A stretch of 64,000 nt of DNA from Diadema setosum (Eukaryota > Echinodermata > Echinoidea > Diadematoida > Diadematidae), in contig NC_092704.1 of assembly GCF_964275005.1 (NCBI RefSeq), positions 7,192,371 to 7,256,370 on the forward strand, written 5' to 3'. The notes below the pieces were generated by a model. The model made no database searches, had not been told where the DNA came from, and saw only the letters and a program-made list of their open reading frames with translations. How positions within the stretch are numbered: position 1 is the stretch's first letter; each line of letters starts with the position of its first letter. This document shows positions 12,101-23,215 of the stretch, one piece after another. Made by a program: the position numbers and the translations under genes.

Positions 12101-13320
12101 ATGGCAAAGGTTGCATGTACTGTTGCCAGATCATCATATGAGATACACGAAATTGCGCACTCACCAGCTTCAGTCTGAATATAGAACGTCACTGTACCAT
12201 CGCCCATAGTACTACCAAATAGGAAGGGTGACGAAACACCTGTAATGAATACCGCCGGTGGAGTATAGATCCTAAGTAAGTGGCATTACTTAACCGATTT
12301 TTCTATGAGGAAATACATTCTCTTCGATCTTCATTGATGTTGTTATTGATGTCGATATTGTCGTTGTTAGTGTTTTCTTTACATTTCGTCTTTTCGTCGA
12401 TTAATTGCCTTTTCGTATATAATCGAAACATCCCACTCTACCAAAACAGAAAATAACGGAAAAAAAAAAGAAGCATTGTTCCAATGATTCCCAGCAGCGT
12501 GGAAATGACGTTAAACAGTTAATTGAAGCGAGACTGATTGAAAATGCCCTTCTTCGCGATTATGCTTTCATGAACTGACACCATAAAGCCACGTGGCTCT
12601 TATTTTTCCACCCTTTTCACTTCTCTTCGGTTCGTGTTCCACTCTAATTGGTCGTTATATGACATCTCATCCAACGTTTCTCGTGGACAGATGGGTGCCG
12701 GGTGAGTCGTGCTAAGTGATTGATTCAGAAGTAAACAAGATGCCTTGACTCACTGCTCTTTCCCTGTCGTCGCGTAAACATCGTCATGCTCCTAAAAAAG
12801 GGAAGAAGAGTGAGGGGAAGTGGCATGATTACGGATATCTGGAGTGCTGGATAAAATTTGCCGCGTAGTTGTCTTACTTTCTATTCTATTTGTAGCCACG
12901 GTAAGATGTACTTTTGCGCTGTGTCGATGAGCGTGTTCTTTGTTCATCGGGCAGGGGGAATCGCCGTGAGTGTTTGGACAGGGGTCTCCGGTGACCCGAC
13001 GGAGGGCTGGATCCGGGCGAATTCGATGTTCGTTCGCGTCCTTGCTGACGACGCCAAGCTGTACTCTCAAGACCTTATTGGAAGTGTATACCGTCTTATT
13101 TCTCTCCCCTTCTCTTTTCTGTGTCACTTTTGGCTCGGGAGGACCTCGATGCAAAGTTCCTAACTCTTCTCCCCCATGCCCTCCTCCTGTAGATCTTCAA
13201 AGAGACAGACGTGACAAGTGGCAATTGGAAGTACAGGGGCCAAGCACTCACATGTTTTGGCCGAAACTCCCAATTGCCCATTTCGTCCTCTTGGCGGCGC
13301 CTTTCATTTACCGACCTCCC
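9111..13320. other. no gene seen
   Basis: Mixed AT-rich and moderate-GC sequence with no recognised exon or RNA. GC-richer complex pieces at about 10850-11050 and 12900-13300 have open frames (121 and 190 aa) without a recognisable domain. Confidence 0.6.
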
Positions 13321-13397
13321 TTAACCCATATTTTACCGGAGTTATGCCATTGCATTAAATGCCAGCGATTTATGATACCTTGCGGGTTAAGGGTTAA
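13321..13397. mobile_element. possible TTAACCC-ended mini-element
   Basis: A 77-bp block that starts TTAACCC and ends GGGTTAA. The interior does not clearly match the other TTAACCCTTT copies, so it may be unrelated or heavily diverged. Confidence 0.3.
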
Positions 13398-13809
13398 AAT
13401 TCAAAGTGTTACGACAGGAAATGTACAGACTGCAATATTGTTATTTTTTTATCATCTTACTGATGCTACGATTTTATTTCTCCATGTTGCGTCTTTTTTG
13501 TTTTGTCACTATGGTATTCAAATGCTATCATATCTACCGTAAAGATGCTTGTTCTAAAACAGGGTTATATCATATAATAAGTTTTTTGGCTCCTGATTCA
13601 CAACATTATTTTCCTTTTCAGCTGCATTACCATCACATTTTTCTTCTCACACACTCACACGTAAATACATAATCATCGCAAATACCCGCTCCGCTTCTAT
13701 CTTCCGGAGCACTGCCCTGTCGTCTGCAAAGCTTCAACCACATGAAACCTGTTTTGCAAAAGACCTGTCAGAAGCAAAGTAAAAGAATAGAAGGATTTAT
13801 GGATGAAAA

Positions 13810-13822
13810 GAGAGAGTGAGAG

Positions 13823-13853
<31 letters not shown>

Positions 13854-13862
13854 AAGAGAGAC
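13810..13862. repeat. (GA)n microsatellite
   Basis: GA repeat with a few GATA interruptions; overlapping frames of 72 and 115 aa are shadows of it. Confidence 0.9.
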
Positions 13863-13914
13863 TAACGTAAGAAAAGGAGAGACAGAAAAAAAGGGGTGGG
13901 GTGGATTGCGAGGT

Positions 13915-14112
13915 AGAGATTGATTTAGAATCCCGATGTACCCACGTACCGGAGCGTCCGGGCACTGACTCTCCGTTGACAAATGGACGAAAGGGAAACA
14001 TTCGGCCGTCTTCAATTTCCCGCGGGACGCGGCGAGCGAGGGATTTTCCGCTCCGTTCTCGAGATCGTGTTTCTCTGGACGCTAGCGGCACGGGGCAGGA
14101 TTGATCGTGATC
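13915..14112. promoter_or_regulatory. candidate regulatory block with NF-kB-like site
   Basis: GC-rich, CpG-containing block. GGGATTTTCC at 14040-14049 fits the NF-kB consensus. No TATA or start codon context is obvious. Inference only. Confidence 0.2.
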
Positions 14113-15204
14113 CATGTCAGGTGAAAAAGAGTCCGATGTTACACAGAATGTGTCCGATTTAACCCTTTCACCACTATTAGAAGTTTTATTGCAAAAACGA
14201 TCTACCTCCTTTCTGGTTAAGTTGAGATATTTGCAATTGAAGCTGCCAAAAACGGATAAAGCAATAAGAAATTACGGGACCTTTTCAACCATGCGTTATT
14301 TTAAGAATATTCCTTGTTATGCTACTGGTGATGTATCTCTGGAAAGGTCTTTAAAATGTATGGCGCTTAGCCCATTGTGCGATGAAACTCTTGAATGTCT
14401 TCTGAGCATCTTCGTCATTTAGTGCTGAACAGTCAGTGAACAGTGAAGGAGACAATTAAATTGAAAGCTATCCAGGGAGGTATGGACTGTCATCACTTAT
14501 CCGTGCATGTTTACATCTCATAATCCTGCTATAAGGAAACCAAGTAAGCAGATAGAAATGCTAACGAGCAGTGAAGAAATCGAATTATGAAACAAAAGTT
14601 TCTGGAACTAAAAGTCTTGAACGATACGACGTGAACAGAGAATATGCATTTCATGCAAACCGACAATAGAGACCATAGGGAGAAAATAGTATAAGGGCTG
14701 AAAGAAATGACACTCGTGAATTGGGGGTGTAGTACGTTTTCTATTAACCCATAACTATGCCTCGTACAACATCATTAAGAGAATACTAATGTAAGCCTTT
14801 TACATTCTAAAATCTCACTTCCTGCTATCGTGTCTGTTTAGAAACGAAGGTTTGAAAAATTATAACTACTTGCTCGCAAGTTGATAATGTCTTGTTTTGA
14901 ATCAGTGATGAGTCGTCAAGCGATAATGGTGTTGACATATCTAAACAAAACTGATATGGTTATATTTACTTATTAGTGTATAGCTAATTTCATTTCAAGT
15001 AATTTCACTGGACCTATTGTCATGATTACTATGCACTACAGATGCACAGTTGTTACTCCTACGACTACGACTATCAACGTGCGCTGTTTATCGCACCACT
15101 CAATTACTTTGTCATGATTTTGACTATTCTGTTCTTTTTCTTTTTTTTTCCAAGAACATCTTAAAATGTGATGGCAGCGGCATACGACACAAGTTTTAAT
15201 AAGT
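14113..15204. other. no gene seen; AT-rich
   Basis: A 102-aa plus frame at 14114-14422 was not recognised. No repeat structure was found. Confidence 0.6.
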
Positions 15205-15275
15205 GTCTCGTTAAGCCACTGTCTATGAGATAGGAATACCTGGGAGGTAGCGGGTTCAAATGTGTTGACGGCCTG
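15205..15275 (+). mobile_element. possible tRNA-like SINE relic
   Basis: TTAAGCCACTG followed about 35 bp later by AGCGGGTTCAAAT, which resembles the D-loop and B-box region of tRNA-headed SINEs. The A box is poor and no 3' tail is visible. Could be chance. Confidence 0.25.
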
Positions 15276-15462
15276 TAGATCCCCAAGGAGGCCCAGACGA
15301 AATATTGGAAAGTAGTAGAGCCGTGTTGCCCCAAGTGTGTGTACGTAACTTTTCACACTAGTATGGCTCCGATCGATGGCATAATAAACCATTGTTGTAT
15401 CACATTACAGACGCCGTTTTATCGCAAATATCCACAGGAAGCGGTTACAAAAGAGTTAAGCT

Positions 15463-16088
15463 AGTATCTCACCAACGGAGACGTTTCCGCGACGTCTCCA
15501 ACTTATCAGTCGCATCAGTCGCGGAGACGTCTCCAACATAAAAATGTCTTGGGTTCTCACCAAGGAGACGTCTCTGAGACGAGTTATGGCAGGTGCCAAA
15601 AAATTCAAATATGAGGGAGCTGTTGCAGGTTCACCTGACTTGATCTAGGCAGGATGTCAGCACGCAGATAGGTCACGTGGTTTTTAAAGTAGGTCAAACC
15701 GCGTCAAATAGAGTCGCGGAGACGTCGCGGAGACGTCTCCGCGACCTCTCACCAGTTTTTCTGGTCTCCAGCAGGTCTCGGCGACGTCTCTCAGACGTCT
15801 CTGAGACATCGCGGAGACGTCGCGGAGACGTCGCGGAGACGTCTCAGCAGTCACGGATATGATTAGTCTCCGCGACGTCTTCGCGACTGATGGAGACGTC
15901 TCGGAGACGTCGCGGAGACTTCGCGAAAAATCGAACATGTTTAAATTTCTTGTGACTAACTGGCGACTAATCGGAGACTCTGTAATTTTCAGGAGACGTC
16001 TCGGAGACGTCGCGGAGACGTCTCTGCAACTAGCAAAATCTAGAGTCGCGAACTAGTCGCGAACTAGTTTCAAGCCCGGTGAGATACC
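15463..16088. mobile_element. 626 bp element rich in GAGACGTCTC palindromes
   Basis: The ends are the inverse pair GTATCTCACC (15464-15473) and GGTGAGATAC (16079-16088). Between them the words GCGGAGACGTC and GAGACGTCTC recur about twenty times in both orientations, clustered at 15475-15575, 15715-15850, 15865-15930 and 15990-16025. The interruption at 15576-15710 is ordinary AT-richer sequence. CpG is very frequent compared with the surroundings. Most likely a non-autonomous transposon that grew by internal duplication of a palindromic word. Frames across it (61-84 aa) simply translate the repeat. Confidence 0.75.
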
Positions 16089-16689
16089 CCCTTACAGGAA
16101 AGGTACAAGCAATCGGAAGCGCCTACTATTCAAATCAGAGCATGCAGACAATGCACAAGCAGACGCCAATTTTTACATTGCAAATCTATGCGGTGCTTAC
16201 TCGAAGATAAGTAGGCGTCAATTACTGGATTAGGATTGACGAGTCAAATGATACTGAATTAGTGTAAGAGAAGAGTGCGTTTAGGTATCTAAACTTGCAG
16301 GGAAAGTCACCTGAGGAATTCTGACTTGGGAAAAGTGGCCAGCCCTAGCTTGCAGTAGGCATTCCTGACTGATCGCGAAGCGGTCGATATTCATTGATTC
16401 TATAGTTCAACGAGAGGGCGGCATTTCTATTCAATCCTAATACATCGCATACAAACCACTAGAATAGACGGTTCATGGCGTCGTATGGGCCCCATGCATT
16501 CCTACCAGTCGAAAAGACACACTGCACTACGTACACATCTACTGGTGAAAGGGGAAAGTGCGCCGTATGGGGGTTAATTCTATATCGTCCGGCCCTCTAT
16601 TCAGCCACTATCATTGTATATTGTTCTCGCGGTTCTCGGTCAATGGTTTGCTAATTGAATGACTAATTTGCTAGATAAATTAGGAGTCC

Positions 16690-17115
16690 AATCTCCGAAG
16701 AGAAGAGCAAATACGACGATGAAGGCGACGAGGGGGAAAGCGGTACTCTCCTATCTCTTGCCTTTCGTCGAGAGGGATCCACCGGGGGGATTATTACATC
16801 GCCACTTGGTCCTGATACTTTCCCAACCAAGGCCAATTTTACAGCGGTCCCTTCTCGCGCGTAACATGAGCGCGCAAAGACAGAGACACGTGAGCACGTA
16901 TTCTCTTTGCGGTTTAATTATTAACGCCGAGTGATAAGTCATCCGTCTCTTCTGGCTTCCGACTTTGAGCATCGCCAGGTGGAACTAGTCTGTCTGTTTT
17001 ACATCTTGTCCCGGCGACACACCAAACCCCCGTCATTAAACATGGATGCCGCGCGAAGAGCTACCGGTTTTGAATATTTACCGGGACGATCAATCTTATA
17101 CCACCTACTCATCAC
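16690..17115. promoter_or_regulatory. candidate enhancer-like block
   Basis: About 425 bp of complex sequence holding an E-box CACGTG (16887-16892), a Runx core TGCGGT (16908-16913) running into TTTAATTATTAA, a GATA site TGATAAG (16932-16938) and CAGGTGG (about 16976). The cluster of different motifs in GC-richer DNA resembles an enhancer; three short frames across it were not recognised. Confidence 0.25.
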
Positions 17116-17534
17116 GAAAATGGAAAAAAGAGGGGAAAAGGACAGCCAAAGTCTGTAAAAACGGAAGCAGTGCTGCACTGCACAATTACCATCAATTTTA
17201 ACTTTAGGGAGGCGGAGGTACTAACGTGAAATAGTGAAGTGCTTTATGCGGTAAACGGTATTCAAGTGCAATAACAAAGAAGGATAATTATTTGTTTGTA
17301 CGTGGTCTTATAACATTATAATCATCATACATGATATCACTGGTGCACTGTATATGGGCAAGCCTTGTCATTGACAATATTATTGTCGTTTTCATTTTTA
17401 CGATTTCTTCGTCATTTATGGATTCATGGATTTATCAGCATCACGTGTATCTATATCTCATGGAGAGATACTTGGATTTATTAGCAAATGAGCTGGAGTA
17501 ATTTTTATTACACAATATTTCTATGTCACGATAG

Positions 17535-17605
17535 ACAAATATAAGTAGATAGATAGACAAGTGAATAGATAATAAATAATAGTAATAAATAGATAACAAA
17601 ATAAA
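17535..17605. repeat. degenerate (GATA)/(AAAT) repeat
   Basis: AGATAGATAGACAAG and AATAAATAGATAA variants; low-complexity. Confidence 0.7.
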
Positions 17606-17916
17606 AGACACATAAATAGAATGAATAGGTGAGTATAGAGACAAGGAAGACAATGAAGAAGAAGGCACATCGTGTATAATAGAGAGATACAGAGACAATA
17701 GCCCGATATCTTTTTCTTCCCGTCGTGACGTCACTGTGACATTCTGCACTAACCTCTCACTGGATATATGGGTTTTCATTAGCTAACATAATCAACTCTT
17801 GTCAATATTAGCAGGGTTCTTTTGTTTACTCGTCTCCTCTCTATGTGTGTGGTTAACTGTATGTATGCATGTATCTCCAAAATGGCAGTGGCCCCCACTC
17901 ACGTGGGAGTGTTTGA

Positions 17917-18008
17917 TTAACTCTATCTGTACCAGGAACTTTGGACAGTGTGTACAACGCTATGGGGTTTTCTGTGCCAATAGGCACTCAAGGCACTCAA
18001 AAGGTTAA
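17917..18008 (+). mobile_element. TTAA-flanked mini-element, copy A
   Basis: A 92-bp block bounded by TTAA at both ends that shares most of its interior (ACTTTGGACAGTGTGTACAA, TATGGGGTTTTCTGTGCCAA) with the block at 58165. TTAA boundaries and CCCTTT-type ends are the hallmark of piggyBac-superfamily derivatives; the assignment is inferred from the ends only. Confidence 0.65.
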
Positions 18009-19429
18009 GCAACTCAACGAATCAATCGGAGGAGATCGGCGGAGAACCGGGCTTCATACTGGGGCATCGCCATTCTGTGTGCCATCCAGCCAACGCGCGG
18101 GTGTCAATCACTTCGCAAAGCATCACGGGATATATTTACACACAAACACACACCCACATAAACAACTAATACACACCCTCGCACACAAGAACATTATTAT
18201 TAAGATTTTATTTGTGGCTCGTTGTCACGACGCAATAGTAACATGAAATATTGAAAGACCCGTCCAGCTCGTTCATGCGTTGAAGACCCTTACACCTTTA
18301 TGGACCACCATCTTAAAAGAAATAAAAATAAATAATGAATACTAAAGGCTTGATAATTATGTCAAGTCACTATCTAATAATAGCGCCATAATAATGATAA
18401 GTATTAACCTTCACAATGGGCATCGTGAATGATTCATGAAGAAGTTTATCAAGAAGTTGCTACCGTATAAATTTCTTCATCACATAACCTCAAGATAGTT
18501 ACAGGTACAATAATGCATTAAACCGACCAATCACGTTCTTTTAGCTTGTGGCTGGCAAGTAAAGCGCAATAGGTGCCAAAGAAAGCTACAAAAGATACTG
18601 TAGCTATTTTGCTTTATACCCAGGTGCTTTGGAGAAAGCTGCTGGTTGATATAATGCTATTCTGGTGTGCATTACTGACCTCGCTTAAAGTTAATGTGGG
18701 CTTCATGACTGCTTACCACAGTATCCAAGCATTTTTTTAACTCGCCTTTCTATGTTTTCTACACCATTCTAACTTTCCCATCTCTGTGGTGCTATTTCCG
18801 ATTTTTCAGGCGGTCTTCAAGACGTCATCCGAAATTGGATTTCTGTGTGTACTGAATCGCCAGGTCATGAGGAATGTGTGTCTTTTCACATTAAAGTAGA
18901 CATTTAAAAATTTCATTTGCCGTCTTACTTGGAACACCAGTGTAATTGTCATGGTTGTGATGTACTCCTTATGTGTTTCAAAAAGTTTATCTGCGGTATT
19001 TGTGCTAGTTTGAATAAAAACAAAAAAATAGGCCGGGAAGAGTCGAGTATCAGTTACATGCATCTTGATTTTTTTTTTCCTGTGCGCATGGAAGCCACCA
19101 TACCGATATGAATTAAGCTGAGGCAGTTTCGATGTATAAACACTTGAGATGGGAGATTAAACCTCGGATCGGTTGCTTCTCCGTCACCAAGCTCGATTAT
19201 TTTCCTCCCGGAGGATGGGATTCGAGCTTCGTCTCCCGAGACTAAACATTGGAAGGTGGAGAGAGCTCTCCAAGAAACCTCTCAAGTTAGTGTGGCGCTT
19301 CATCCTCTCAGAAGATGGGCGGGCACAAATGACTTTTCTCGACAGGCGGCTCACTGACGAAAAGCACAATTACACGCTCTTATTTTTTTTACGATGCTTT
19401 AGATGCACGCTACGTGAAACAAAAATATA
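18009..19429. other. no gene seen
   Basis: CA-rich piece at about 18140-18180; otherwise unique. A complex block at 19160-19400 has an 85-aa frame with no recognised domain. Confidence 0.6.
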
Positions 19430-19730
19430 GCAAGATAGATAGATAGAAAGATAGAAAGAAAGATAGATAAGTAGATAGATACAAAGATAGATAGAATGAT
19501 AGATAGATAGATAGATAGATAGACAGATAGGTACATATATACACGTGTAGATAGATAGATAGATAGATAGAAAGATAGATAGATAGAAATATAGATAGAA
19601 TGATAGATAGATAGATAGATAGATAGAATACAAATAGACAGATAGAGAAATCTATAGATAGACAGATAGATAGATAGAGAGAATGATACATAAAGAGAAA
19701 GAGAGAGATAGATAGACAGATAGATAGAAT

Positions 19731-19800
<70 letters not shown>
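19430..19800. repeat. large (GATA)n array
   Basis: About 370 bp of GATA repeats, degenerate in the left half and nearly pure from about 19730. The 182-aa minus-strand frame (Ile-Tyr-Leu-Ser) is its translation, not a gene. Confidence 0.98.
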
Positions 19801-20392
19801 GGGAAGGAGGGAGATGGAGAAGGGACGGGGTGGAGGGAGATAAACTTTTGCAACAACAAGGACTGAATCAAACCAGGGGCTTTGAGAAGGAATGAATTGC
19901 TTTCGTTTCGTTCCCGCGGGTTGGAATTGCTTATTTTAAGAACTTGAGCTCTTTTCATGCCTTGCTTTGCTGCCAGAAAACTTGGCGAAGCGATTCATCC
20001 TCCCGAAAGAAAAAAGAGAGACAGGTTTCAAGTGGCAATCGCCATGAATAATCAGGTGTCCCTCGTTGCTAGGAAACCGTGTAACCCAATGCCATCGGAG
20101 ACAGGCGTACATGGCAACAAACTCTACAAAGATGCATTCCTACTTACTGGGATATACTATTGGGCAGCGTTTTCAAAGATTTTATCACAGAGCTACCTGG
20201 CTTAAGATGCGGTAATGAAGAGAGGTGACGGGATACTGAATTGGGGCCCTTCTTACACCTTCTGAAGTGGAAGCATTGGTGCATAACTCGAAACTAAAGA
20301 AGGAGAGAGCAACAAGAAAAAAGTGGTTTAAAGATCAATAGTTTGGACTGAATTAATACCTCATCCTACATGGGAAACGTATACCATCGTGT

Positions 20393-20482
20393 TTAACCCT
20401 TTTGCGCCAGTGACTCAAATGTGAACTAATTTCACACAGAAACCCATGGACAGGGGAACAACGTGGCCCGCGAAGGGCTAAA
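20393..20482 (-). mobile_element. TTAA-flanked mini-element, diverged copy C
   Basis: Starts TTAACCCTTTTGCGCCAG and ends CGCGAAGGGCTAA. Its middle (CACACAGAAACCCATGGACA) matches the inverse complement of copies A and B, so this is a diverged member in the opposite orientation. Confidence 0.5.
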
Positions 20483-20643
20483 CATCTTTATTTGCAGCAA
20501 CCTCACATGATGAGTTTCTAGCAATGATAAGGATGGCAATAAAACCCTGACTTCGACTCTGGATTTATTTTGTTTCACTGTAAGCAATGTGCAAGAGACT
20601 ATCCAGTGATTGCAATCTATAAATCGAAACGATCACCTCCTAA

Positions 20644-20829
20644 CCCCCCCCCCCCCCCAAAAAAAAAAAAAAAAAAAAAAAAGGCGTGGGGCGTGGGGCG
20701 TGGGGCGAAAAAAAAAAAAGAAGATTATTCTTGCTTGAAAAAATAATGCTTTCATGTTCAATTTCATACATCGTACAATATATATGTGTTTTTTTTTTTT
20801 TTTTTTTTTTTTGGTGGGGGGGGGGGGGG
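20644..20829. repeat. inverted homopolymer pair C15A24...T24G14
   Basis: C15 (20644-20658) and A24 (20659-20682), then three GGCGTGG units (20683-20707). About 80 bp later come T24 (20789-20812) and a G run to 20829. The two ends are inverse complements and could form a long hairpin. Confidence 0.95.
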
Positions 20830-21656
20830 TAGTTTCTCTTTGAAAGAGCCGGTCCACAATGTCATTACATTTTGTTTCCACGATTTTTAATGCGGGGCCT
20901 CCCTTGATAATTGCCAGTTCACTCGGCGGACGATTTTTAAGAGCTCTCCAAATGACATCCGTGTACAAACAGCCGCGAGGACTTTTAGGAAACACATAAA
21001 AAAAAAAAAAAACGTGTATAAGTAGTGTCTAGGCTATTTCGCATTAGTTTGATATTATAGGAGGCGGATGAGGATCTATCATGAAGGTTATAACAAAACA
21101 ACGACCTCGCACAAGGGCAATACAAAAAAAAAATTATGGCTCAGTGGAGAACATAAAGAATTATGAGAGAAAATGGGGAAGAGATGGAGAGGAAGAAGGA
21201 GAGAGAATCTTGCACTGAAAATGACCCGAAATGTTGGGTTCTGTAATCAGTCTTGTTATAGCGTCGCCTGCGCGGAGTCGGAAACAGTAATGATGTCCGT
21301 GGAGGCACATTGAGGGCATTTGACATTGCCGCTATGAAATCTGATGATTTACGAGGGATCAAATCTAAACATTTGCTGAAACATTAAATATCTACTTCCC
21401 ACTGTATCTATATACAACTACATGTTTTCATATGTGTTGGACTATTTGCCACTGGTAATAACTGTTTTTTCTCTCTCTTTTTTTTTACAGTGACATACAG
21501 TATACCACACATGGTTATACATTATGTACAATAATATATACATATAGTACATGGATATTATGTTAAAACTATAAGGAGGAATTAAATTAGAGGAACAATC
21601 ATGTGAAATATACTCGTCATTTTCTCTTTCCTCATATCTCACATAATATTATATGA

Positions 21657-21702
21657 TTAATGAATGAATGAATGTATGAATGAATGAATGAATGAATGAA
21701 TT
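21657..21702. repeat. (GAAT)n microsatellite
   Basis: About eleven GAAT units with one GTAT variant. Confidence 0.95.
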
Positions 21703-22061
21703 TAATTGATAGATTAAGTAACACTGATTTATCTATACTTTACAGTACGTTCTTACAATTGTTCGTAGTGTGTGGCTGATTGCTTCTAGAAAAAAAAAAG
21801 AGTGATATTTCAGTTACTACCACGATGATTAACATCTTCCCTACTAGTGATATTTCTTCTTTCTACTTGCTGCATTAAGATGCATAACCGCCTTCGTATT
21901 GATGTGGTGTGCAGCTCTAGACTATTTTCAGCACCATAAATCAGTGTATCACATTCATGAGGGATTATTCTGAATATCGGTGGGCGCAACATTATGCCTG
22001 AACGGCCATCTGAAGACCGAAGACATCTTATCAATATCTCCCTCTCGGGAGATCTTCTTTG

Positions 22062-22215
22062 AGCTTTTCTTTCTCTCACATTTTCCTCGCTCCCTCCATC
22101 TCTCCCTCTCTCTCTCTAGATTTCCTTCTATCTCTTCCTCTAGTCTCCTCTTTCTGTCTTTCTTTTCCCTCCCTCCCCTTTCTTCTCTTCCTCTTTCTCT
22201 CTATCATTTTTTTCT
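22062..22215. repeat. pyrimidine-rich tract
   Basis: About 150 bp of TTCTC/CTCCC sequence; the 88-aa plus-strand frame here is low-complexity. Confidence 0.85.
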
Positions 22216-22559
22216 TCTGTCTGTTACAAAATGTTTGAAGAGATAGAATTCATGACTTATTCACGATCTAGCTGACGATATACCAGCACCAGGTTTTTGA
22301 GGATGTTGAGTGTCCACTTTGGGAACCACTTGACGGTCTCGTGGTGTTCAGGGAGTGAGGAATCGTTTGCAAGTTATCATTTCTCTATCAGACTTCCCTT
22401 CTTCCTCGTTCGTTGCATCATGTAATCAGTTTCGAGAAACTTAAGAAGAACACCAGTAGTACTCGACAGGCGCAAGCCATAAGCAGTACAAACGATATGC
22501 AGCCATCTTGTAAAAAGAAAGCAAAGAAAGAAAGAAGGAAAGGAAGAAAAAGATCAGAA

Positions 22560-23215
22560 TCATGAGTAGCAAATCACCTGTACACTAAATTCAATTTGAT
22601 TAAATTCATCTATTTTCATTCATCTTTTTCCAACAAAACAACACATAATAAATCAGTTATTACATCATAAACATAAACATTCGACTTTGCAAAAAATAAA
22701 TGATACAGATAAGCATAAGTTATTACATCATAAACATAAACATTCGACTTTGCAAAAGATAAATGATACAGATAAGCATAAGAATGCATACTGGCAAAAA
22801 AAAATGCAAAGTTATGCTTCAGTTGAGAAAAAAAGAATTGAAAAGTCCACTAAAAAGCAAGCTTGTATATTGTAAACCACTCAAAAAAAAACCCCAAACA
22901 ACTTATGAATTATTTATTTACAAACACTTATCACAAATATAATTTACGACAGGACGGAACAAAACAGGAGAAACACAACAACATGACACGACTTGACAGA
23001 ATAGGTGAAAACAAAATGAGAGGAAAGAGAGAAAAAAGAGAATGCCTACACGCTGAACAAGAGAAATGGAACAGGGGATGATTGAGGATGTGCTTCAGAG
23101 AGCTGGTGCTGCACTCAAGTATCATCTGTTCGTTTTACAGCATAAGGCCTATCCCTAATATCTAATTTCACTTCATTTCATTCTTTATTTCATTCATCTC
23201 ATTTCAGACAAAAAT
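22560..23215 (-). mobile_element. possible LINE 3' region (minus) with internal duplication
   Basis: Very AT-rich. At the right edge the minus strand reads TGAAATGAGATGAATGAAAT, AAAGAATG and GAAATGAAGTGAAATT, resembling GAAAT-type LINE tails. The block contains the 63-bp tandem duplication at 22655-22780. No coding sequence; the assignment is speculative. Confidence 0.25.
22655..22780. repeat. two-copy 63 bp tandem duplication
   Basis: 22655-22717 and 22718-22780 are identical except for one base (AAAAAATAAAT against AAAAGATAAAT). Recent duplication; a 62-aa frame across it is a by-product. Confidence 0.95.

Noticed and set aside
12970..13542. 190-aa plus-strand open frame
   Set aside because: No recognisable motif; overlaps other frames equally open, and the length is compatible with chance.
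19430..19800. Regular repeats that could be mistaken for a CRISPR array
   Set aside because: A 4-bp GATA microsatellite without spacers, in a eukaryotic context.
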